Below are positions 1 through 4,441 of a DNA stretch of 5,515 nucleotides, one piece after another (positions within the stretch are counted from its first letter, which is position 1; each line of letters starts with the position of its first letter). A model generated the notes under the pieces. The model saw only the letters and a program-made list of their open reading frames with translations, did not search any database and had not been told where the DNA came from. The DNA is from an uncultured Actinomycetes bacterium (lineage in GTDB: Bacteria; Actinomycetota; Actinomycetes; Mycobacteriales; Mycobacteriaceae), in NCBI GenBank assembly GCA_903911165.1, contig CAIWCQ010000212.1, positions 1-5,515 of the forward strand. The letters are read 5' to 3'. Made by a program: the position numbers and the translations under genes.

Positions 1-50
1 CCGTTGAGCAGAGTCCCGTCAACGTCGGTCGCGATCAGGGCTGGAAGCAT
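1..50 (-). CDS. HAD-superfamily hydrolase, N-terminal fragment (runs off left edge)
   Basis: Only the first 16 codons are inside the window; they translate as MLPALIATDVDGTLLN. The DVDGTLL segment is HAD motif I (DxDGT), where the first Asp is the phosphorylated nucleophile and the second the general acid. The 'IATDVDGTLL' context resembles the Cof-like IIB phosphatases. The start is the ATG at 50-48, preceded on this strand by AGGA with a 6-nt spacer. The ATG overlaps by one base a TGA at 52-50 that ends an upstream micro-ORF, so translational coupling is expected. By position this corresponds to Rv3813c of M. tuberculosis, which also follows acyltransferase genes (recalled, not searched). 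The substrate cannot be told. A role in dephosphorylating a lipid-linked or sugar phosphate made with the acyltransferases is only a guess from context. Confidence 0.85.
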   Translation of the reverse strand, partial: MLPALIATDVDGTLLN

Positions 51-85
51 CAGGGTTCCTGCGCGGTGCGACGCGCCCGCTGCAT
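50..85 (-). CDS. Putative 11-aa micro-ORF 2 in the tandem repeat (identical peptide)
   Basis: This frame is identical in nucleotide and peptide sequence to micro-ORF 1. Its ATG at 85-83 overlaps the preceding TGA by one base and has AGGA at 95-92 upstream. Its TGA at 52-50 overlaps the ATG of the HAD gene by one base. It is therefore the last link in the chain acyltransferase, micro-ORF, micro-ORF, HAD. It may be only a by-product of the repeat expansion, but the signals needed for initiation are all present. Confidence 0.4.
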   Translation of the reverse strand: MQRARRTAQEP

Positions 86-120
86 CAGGGTTCCTGCGCG
101 GTGCGACGCGCCCGCTGCAT
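85..120 (-). CDS. Putative 11-aa micro-ORF 1 in the tandem repeat (MQRARRTAQEP)
   Basis: The ATG at 120-118 shares base 120 with the TGA of the upstream acyltransferase. It is preceded by AGGA at 130-127 with a 6-nt spacer. The frame ends at TGA 87-85, which itself overlaps the next ATG by one base. The peptide is basic in its first half, and residues 2-11 are identical to the last ten residues of the acyltransferase, because both are read from the same repeat in the same frame. Its likely role, if translated, is passive: carrying terminating ribosomes towards the HAD start. Similar start/stop-bridging short ORFs are described for MIRU elements between senX3 and regX3 in mycobacteria. Whether any peptide accumulates cannot be judged from sequence. 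Confidence 0.4.
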   Translation of the reverse strand: MQRARRTAQEP

Positions 121-872
121 CAGGGTTCCTGCGCGGTGCGACGCGCCCGCTGCAGCGACTCGGATTCATCGAGAAGGGTGGCCTCGGTCGGCGTCGGTGC
201 GCCGCCGCCAAGCCGGCGCGGAACCCAATAGGCGCCCGGCGGGTGCGGATAGAGCTCTTGGACGTCATGCAACAGCGTGGTCATCGCCGCGCGCAGGGCC
301 GCATCCAGTTCGATGGCAGACCCGGTAGGTAGCAAAGGTCTGCCGATCTGCACGACGATTGGAATCTTGTTGCGGCCCAGGTTCTTCGGATGACCTTTGG
401 TCCAAATACGCTGCGATCCCCAGACGATCATCGGGATGATCGGCACCTGAGCCTCCAACGCCATCCGGGCCGTTCCGCTCTTGAACTCCTTGAGTTCGAA
501 ACTTCGGCTGATGGTGGCCTCCGGATAGACGCCTACCAGTTCACCGGACTGCAGTGCACGCACCGCCTCTGCGTAGGCGGCCGCACCGGCCTGACGGTCC
601 ACCGGTATGGCCCCGGTGTGCTTGATCACAAAGTTGACGATTGCGACCTTCTGCATCTCGGCCTTGGGCATCAGTCTGATCCAGCGCCCTCGCCTGCGGC
701 CGGCCAAGCCCACCGGGAGGAAATCGACGTAGCTGGTGTGGTTGGCCGCCACCACCGCTCCGCCACGGGCGGGCAGGTTCTCCACACCCTGATAGGTGAT
801 CGTGATGCCCGCAGCCTTGGCCGCAACAAAGGCGCCGAGCTCCAAGGCGCGATAAACCAGTTCCATCGGCAT
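120..872 (-). CDS. PlsC-type 1-acyl-glycerol-3-phosphate acyltransferase family protein (second copy)
   Basis: A 250-residue member of the PlsC/LPLAT superfamily, which transfers acyl groups from acyl-CoA or acyl-ACP to a lipid acceptor at the cytoplasmic membrane face. Block I is NHTSYVD at residues 44-50, with the catalytic HX4D pair H45 and D50. Block II is GAIPVDR (87-93). Block III is VYPEATIS (115-122), with Glu118 kept but Gly of the usual FPEGTRS replaced by Ala. Block IV is VPIIPMIVWG (143-152). The ATG at 872 follows the TGA of the upstream paralogue with no intervening base; a second ATG two codons later is an alternative start. No strong Shine-Dalgarno is visible, so coupled reinitiation is likely. 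The last ten residues and stop come from the 35-bp repeat copy at 117-151. It belongs to the Rv3814c/Rv3815c group by position. The exact acyl acceptor is unknown. Confidence 0.9.
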   Translation of the reverse strand: MPMELVYRALELGAFVAAKAAGITITYQGVENLPARGGAVVAANHTSYVDFLPVGLAGRRRGRWIRLMPKAEMQKVAIVNFVIKHTGAIPVDRQAGAAAYAEAVRALQSGELVGVYPEATISRSFELKEFKSGTARMALEAQVPIIPMIVWGSQRIWTKGHPKNLGRNKIPIVVQIGRPLLPTGSAIELDAALRAAMTTLLHDVQELYPHPPGAYWVPRRLGGGAPTPTEATLLDESESLQRARRTAQEP

Positions 873-1643
873 TCAGCTTGCCGTGCCGGTGCCGCGCTGC
901 TCGCGGCGGGCGGCCCGTTCGGCCAATTCCGCGGTCTCGAGTTCGGCGGCTTCGGCGGGTGTGGGCGCGGCGCCGCCGAGTCGGTGCGGCACCCAGAACT
1001 CATCGGCCGGATACGGACCGTAAGCGTCCTGAACGGCTTCGAGTAGGTGCTGCATACGCGATCGCAGCAGCGCGGTGAGTTCGGTGGCCGGCAGGCTGGG
1101 CGGGATCGGTTCTCCGACGGCGATGGAGATCGGAACCTTAGGCCGCCACATATTCCGCGGGTGATCCTTGGTCCAGATGCGCTGAGCACCCCAAACGATG
1201 TGCGGGATGATCGGCACATCGGCGGCGATGGCCATGCGCGCCGCACCCGACTTGAACTCCTTGAGTTCAAAACTGCGACTGATCGTCGCCTCCGGGTACA
1301 CCCCGACCAGTTCACCGGCCTCCAGTGCCCTCACCGCCGCATCGAATGAGGCCGCACCACTGGAACGGTCTACCGGGATGTGCCGCAGGCTACGCATGAT
1401 CGGGCCGGTGACCGCGTGATCGAAAACCTCCTGTTTGGCCATGAACCGCACCAACCGAGATGGCTTAAGCCGATAGAACGGCAGACCCGCGAACGTGAAA
1501 TCGAAGTAGCTGGTGTGGTTGATCGCCACCACAGCGCCGCCTTTTGCGGGCAGATTCTCCATGCCGGTGATGGTGAACTTCAAGCCCTGAATCCGCCACA
1601 GCAGACGAACAGCCGCGATGACAGTCCCGTACGCCGGTTCCAC
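873..1643 (-). CDS. PlsC-type 1-acyl-glycerol-3-phosphate acyltransferase family protein (first copy)
   Basis: A 256-residue paralogue of the next gene, alignable almost without gaps: H43 and D48 of NHTSYFD form the HX4D pair, RHIPVDR is at 87-93, VYPEATIS at 115-122 and VPIIPHIVWG at 143-152. Residues 111-133 are identical in both copies, pointing to tandem duplication. The GTG at 1643 was chosen because its product (VEPAYGTVIAAVRLL) lines up with the N-terminus of the paralogue. The frame stays open upstream to an ATG at 1793, but that would run antisense into the divergent gene. No good Shine-Dalgarno precedes the GTG, and a TANNNT -10 element sits 7 nt upstream, so the mRNA may be leaderless. 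The C-terminal tail (about 230-250) is rich in Ala, Glu and Arg and probably helical. It is likely the Rv3816c counterpart and first gene of the operon. Substrate unknown. Confidence 0.9.
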   Translation of the reverse strand: MEPAYGTVIAAVRLLWRIQGLKFTITGMENLPAKGGAVVAINHTSYFDFTFAGLPFYRLKPSRLVRFMAKQEVFDHAVTGPIMRSLRHIPVDRSSGAASFDAAVRALEAGELVGVYPEATISRSFELKEFKSGAARMAIAADVPIIPHIVWGAQRIWTKDHPRNMWRPKVPISIAVGEPIPPSLPATELTALLRSRMQHLLEAVQDAYGPYPADEFWVPHRLGGAAPTPAEAAELETAELAERAARREQRGTGTAS

Positions 1644-1650
1644 GCTCGTC

Positions 1651-1656
1651 AGCCTA
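1651..1656 (-). promoter_or_regulatory. Candidate -10 element for the acyltransferase operon, possibly leaderless
   Basis: Read on the minus strand, TAGGCT fits the mycobacterial TANNNT -10 consensus. Seven bases (GACGAGC) separate it from the GTG at 1643, the usual distance from -10 to transcription start. Transcription would then begin at the start codon itself. No clear -35 is visible. A six-base match is weak alone; the spacing and the lack of a Shine-Dalgarno are the supporting points. Confidence 0.4.
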
Positions 1657-1672
1657 GTGCCGCACCGGCCGC

Positions 1673-1678
1673 TAAACT
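1673..1678 (+). promoter_or_regulatory. Candidate -10 element for the MBL-Rieske gene
   Basis: TAAACT matches TANNNT. Transcription starting about 7 nt downstream would give a leader of roughly 28 nt ending at the GTG at 1714, with room for the Shine-Dalgarno at 1701-1707. No recognisable -35 is seen upstream. The site lies in the 70-bp divergent region shared with the acyltransferase promoter. Confidence 0.3.
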
Positions 1679-1700
1679 CCGGATAGATGCTTCTACTAGC

Positions 1701-1707
1701 GGAGAGG
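1701..1707 (+). promoter_or_regulatory. Shine-Dalgarno that fixes the GTG start of the MBL-Rieske gene
   Basis: GGAGAGG lies 6 nt before the GTG at 1714 and strongly complements the 16S rRNA 3' end. The upstream in-frame ATG at 1687 has no comparable site. This decides the start in favour of GTG, which also gives the N-terminus QVTSVGHAGF expected for the family. Confidence 0.8.
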
Positions 1708-1713
1708 AAATTC

Positions 1714-3261
1714 GTGCAGGTCACCAGCGTCGGCCATGCCGGTTTTCGAGTCGATACGCACGCGGGCAGCATCCTGTGCGACCCGTGGCTCAACCCGGCC
1801 TATTTCGGTTCTTGGTTCGTGTTCCCCGACAACAGCGACCTGGACTGGGCCGCCCTCGGTGACTGCGACTACCTCTACATCTCGCATCTGCACAAAGACC
1901 ACTTCGACCCCGCACTGCTCACCGAACACGTCAACAAAGACGCCGTGGTGCTACTGCCCGACTATCCGGTTCCCGATCTCAAGCGTGAGTTGCAGGCGTT
2001 GGGCTTCCACCAGTTCGTCGAGACCGAGGATTCCGTCAAGCACCGCCTCAGCGGGCCCCGGGGCGACCTCGACATCATGATCATCGCGTTGCGGGCTCCG
2101 GCCGACGGTCCGATCGGCGACTCCGGAATCATCATCTCCGACGGCATCACGACGATGTTCAACATGAATGACTCCCGGCCGCTGACACTGGACCCACTGG
2201 TCGAATTCGGCGGCGTCGACGTACACATGACGCAATACTCCGGGGCGATCTGGTATCCGATGGTCTACGACATGCCCGAGCGCGCCAAGCAGGCGTTCGC
2301 CGTCCAGAAGCGCCAGCGCGGAATGGATCGCTGCCGGCAGTACATCGCCGACGTGGGCGCCACCTGGGTGATCCCGTCCGCTGGGCCGCCGTGTTTCCTC
2401 GATCCGGCACTGCGCGACCTCAACGACGACCACGGCGATCCTGGCAATATCTTCCCCGACGAGATGGTGTTCCTGGACCAGATGCGATTGAACGGACACC
2501 GCGGCGGATTGCTGATGATCCCCGGCTCGGTGGCGAATTTTGAAGGTGCTGAACTGGTTTCACTGACCCACCCGATCACTGAAACCGAAGTTGAAGAGAT
2601 CTTCACCACCGGTAAAGCCGCCTACATCGCTGCCTATGCCGAGCGGATGGCCCCTGTGCTGGCCGCTGAGAAAGCCGGCTGGGCGTCGGCCGAAGGAGAG
2701 CCACTGCTGGAGCCGCTGCGAGCCCGGTTCGAGCCGATCATGCTGGCCGGCGACCAGATCTGCGACGGCATCGGCTACCCGGTCGAACTCAAAATGGGGT
2801 CCGAGACCGTCGTGCTGGATTTCCCGAAACGCACTGTGCGCGAGCCGATTGCAGACGAAAAGTATCGCTACGGCTTCGAGATCGCACCGGAGTTGGTGCG
2901 GACGGTGCTTCGAGATAACGAACCGGACTGGGTCAACACCATCTTTCTGTCCACCCGGTTCAAAGCCTGGCGGGTCGGCGGTTACAACGAGTACCTGTAC
3001 ACCTTCTTCAAGTGCCTTACCGACGAGCGGATCGCCTACGCCGACGGCTGGTTCGCCGAGGCCCATGACGACAGCTCGACCATCACCGTGGACGGCTGGG
3101 ATGTTCAGCGCCGCTGCCCGCACCTGAAAGCCGACCTGTCGAAGTTCGGCGTGGTCGATGGCACAACACTGACCTGCAATCTGCACGGCTGGCAGTGGGA
3201 TCTGGCATCGGGTCGCTGCCTGACCAGTAAGGGCCACCCACTGCGCAGTTCGCGCGCATGA
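1714..3261 (+). CDS. MBL-fold metallohydrolase with C-terminal Rieske [2Fe-2S] domain (Rv3818-like)
   Basis: The protein has 515 residues from the GTG. The N-terminal half is a UlaG/CMAH-like metallo-beta-lactamase fold. It opens with VGHAGF (residues 6-11, His8) and carries HLHKDH at 58-63, the HxHxDH metal site; FNMND near 149-153 and His171 are further candidate ligands or structural residues. The C-terminus has a Rieske signature: CPH (C468, H470), 17 residues, then CNLH (C488, H491), followed by GWQWD. All four [2Fe-2S] ligands are present. The same two domains occur in CMP-N-acetylneuraminate hydroxylase, but there the Rieske domain is N-terminal. A redox or hydroxylase-type role is plausible; no substrate is known to me, and no ferredoxin or reductase gene is in the window. 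No signal peptide, so cytosolic. The stop overlaps the next start (ATGA). Near-identity in length and motifs to M. tuberculosis Rv3818 is recalled, not searched. Confidence 0.93.
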   Translation: MQVTSVGHAGFRVDTHAGSILCDPWLNPAYFGSWFVFPDNSDLDWAALGDCDYLYISHLHKDHFDPALLTEHVNKDAVVLLPDYPVPDLKRELQALGFHQFVETEDSVKHRLSGPRGDLDIMIIALRAPADGPIGDSGIIISDGITTMFNMNDSRPLTLDPLVEFGGVDVHMTQYSGAIWYPMVYDMPERAKQAFAVQKRQRGMDRCRQYIADVGATWVIPSAGPPCFLDPALRDLNDDHGDPGNIFPDEMVFLDQMRLNGHRGGLLMIPGSVANFEGAELVSLTHPITETEVEEIFTTGKAAYIAAYAERMAPVLAAEKAGWASAEGEPLLEPLRARFEPIMLAGDQICDGIGYPVELKMGSETVVLDFPKRTVREPIADEKYRYGFEIAPELVRTVLRDNEPDWVNTIFLSTRFKAWRVGGYNEYLYTFFKCLTDERIAYADGWFAEAHDDSSTITVDGWDVQRRCPHLKADLSKFGVVDGTTLTCNLHGWQWDLASGRCLTSKGHPLRSSRA

Positions 3262-3632
3262 CCAGGCCGCCACGTCAGTACTACGACGATGGACTGGTGC
3301 AACTGGACCGCCATGCATTGACTTTGCGGCGCTATCACTTTCCGTCCGGAACGGCGAGAGTCATTCCGCTACAGTCGATCCGGGGCTACAAGACGCAGCC
3401 GCTGGGAATGTGGTTGCAGCGCTTCCGCCTGTGGGGCACCTCGGATCTGCGGCGCTGGCTGCCCTTGGACGCACGTCGGCCATTGAGATCCGTTTTGGTC
3501 ACCCTTGACGTGCCAGGGGCCTGGCCCTCCCCGGCCTTCACCCCCGCCGAACCCGGGGACTTCCTGGCGATGTTCGACGAGGTCCTCCAACGCCGCCGGC
3601 CGCCGGAACCTCAGAACTCCGAAACCAGCTGA
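3258..3632 (+). CDS. Small PH-like domain protein (Rv3819-like), function unknown
   Basis: This 124-residue protein begins at an ATG whose last two bases belong to the TGA of the MBL-Rieske gene, so the two are translationally coupled. It has no signal peptide or membrane segment. The pattern DGLVQLDRHALTLRRYHFP (11-29), then VIPLQSIRGYKTQPLG (35-50), RFRLWGTSDLRRWLPLD (55-71) and a C-terminal helix (about 99-114) fits the beta-strand series plus capping helix of bacterial PH-like domains; this fold call is inference from the pattern. M. tuberculosis Rv3819, an unknown protein of similar size in the same place, is the likely orthologue. Tight coupling suggests it acts with the MBL-Rieske protein, perhaps as a partner or adaptor. 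The C-terminal tail after residue 112 is Pro/Arg-rich and is encoded partly in DNA that overlaps the convergent gene. Confidence 0.8.
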   Translation: MTRPPRQYYDDGLVQLDRHALTLRRYHFPSGTARVIPLQSIRGYKTQPLGMWLQRFRLWGTSDLRRWLPLDARRPLRSVLVTLDVPGAWPSPAFTPAEPGDFLAMFDEVLQRRRPPEPQNSETS

Positions 3633-4426
3633 CGAAGTTCCGACGACCGCGATTCCGCGGTGTCGTAAACCCGCACGATCGCCTCGTCTCCGGGTTGCAG
3701 GTAGGTCGATGCGCCCAGTGCGGTGTAGCGCGTCGCGCCGATACCGATCAGGACGGTGTCCGGCCGGCCGCAGGCCACCATCAGTGCACCGACATCCTCC
3801 AACGGGGTTTCCGGCGCACCTTTCTGATTGGCCAGCCGCTCAAGGATCCAGTCCAGCAGCATCTCGCCGTAGTAGGAGTAACCCGGCAATGGGCTGTCGA
3901 CTCCGTATTCCGCAGTGATCCCGCCTGCGCCGCGCAGGTGACACGACAGCCGCATCGTCGCCGTGGGTCCTTCTAAGCTGAGGTCGTCGACGTCGAAAAA
4001 CTCCCGTGCAACACCTTTGGAGGCCGGTCCCCAATTCTTCTTGCCGCTGATCTTGCGCGCGTTCGGCCGGCGGATCGAGCAGTCGTTGAATGCTCCGAGG
4101 GCGAACGGGCGGAGCGCGGCGACGATATCGCCGTTCCAACGCACTCGACAGGCCAGTCCGACCTCCGGCTCGATCTGCAGGTTCAACGCCGCGTCGACTG
4201 CCGGGGTCTCCGGCACCCGCAATGCATCATGGGAAAGCGGAAACTCACCGAGAAAGCTGGGGTGGCCGGGGGCGTACCACGGGAATATCCCCTTGGGGGC
4301 GTCGGGCTCACTCTTCACGGTTACGAAATCGGCTGCCTCACCGGCTTGTTCGAGATGGCCGGCGAAGTTTCCGGCCACACCGAAACCGAACCAGCCGCGC
4401 GCTTCGTCCAGATCAATGGCGATCAT
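3611..4426 (-). CDS. Uncharacterised protein with FAH-like features, downstream of serS
   Basis: A 271-residue soluble protein. An early conserved block, GVAGNFAGHLEQAGEAADF (16-34), is followed by APKGIFPWY (43-51). IEPEVGL (85-91) and LGAFNDCSIR (110-119) resemble the metal-binding E-x-E (E86, E88) and the ND-containing strand (D115) of fumarylacetoacetate hydrolase-family enzymes. NWGPASKG (131-138) would correspond to the following substrate loop. The FAH-fold assignment is inference; the family may be the one catalogued as DUF5718, from memory. The ATG at 4426 is 15 nt after the serS stop, with AGGGA about 10 nt upstream, so it is probably cotranscribed with serS. Cys116 and Cys162 are not in an obvious motif. 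The 3' end overlaps the convergent PH-like gene by 22 bp. Chemistry and substrate are unknown. Confidence 0.8.
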   Translation of the reverse strand: MIAIDLDEARGWFGFGVAGNFAGHLEQAGEAADFVTVKSEPDAPKGIFPWYAPGHPSFLGEFPLSHDALRVPETPAVDAALNLQIEPEVGLACRVRWNGDIVAALRPFALGAFNDCSIRRPNARKISGKKNWGPASKGVAREFFDVDDLSLEGPTATMRLSCHLRGAGGITAEYGVDSPLPGYSYYGEMLLDWILERLANQKGAPETPLEDVGALMVACGRPDTVLIGIGATRYTALGASTYLQPGDEAIVRVYDTAESRSSELRQLVSEF

Positions 4427-4441
4427 CGACGGGCGATCCCT

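Larger units (their letters stand above)
47..154. repeat. 35-bp tandem direct repeat, three perfect copies plus 3 bp
   Basis: Copies lie at 47-81, 82-116 and 117-151 with no mismatches between them; the next three bases (152-154) continue the unit before it diverges. On the minus strand each unit carries AGGA, a 6-nt spacer, then TGATG, in which a stop and a start codon share one base. The rest of the unit encodes RARRTAQEP in the frame opened by that ATG. The period equals 12 codons minus the one-base overlap (36-1), so adding or removing a unit always recreates the same stop/start junction. The copy at 117-151 supplies the C-terminus and stop of the upstream acyltransferase. The copy at 47-81 supplies the ribosome binding site and start of the HAD gene. 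Absolute identity implies a recent expansion or ongoing homogenisation. Confidence 0.97.

Noticed and set aside
47..154. CRISPR array
   Set aside because: The repeats are directly adjacent with no spacers, and their content is explained as coding and start/stop junction sequence.
66..332. Arg-rich plus-strand ORFs through the tandem repeat
   Set aside because: They are antisense to the acyltransferase and repeat. Their repetitive Arg/Ala/Cys content is just GC-rich repeat DNA read in other frames, with no ribosome binding site or family resemblance.
390..1046. Long plus-strand ORF opposite the acyltransferases
   Set aside because: It crosses the junction of two clear PlsC-family genes antisense and has no coherent motifs; high GC content keeps the frame open.
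1687..1713. ATG at 1687 as start of the MBL-Rieske gene
   Set aside because: It has no good Shine-Dalgarno, and the nine extra residues precede the family's expected N-terminus. The GTG at 1714 has GGAGAGG at the right distance.
1644..1793. Extended start (ATG at 1793) for the first acyltransferase
   Set aside because: The extra 50 residues do not match the paralogue and would be encoded antisense to the divergent gene's first codons.
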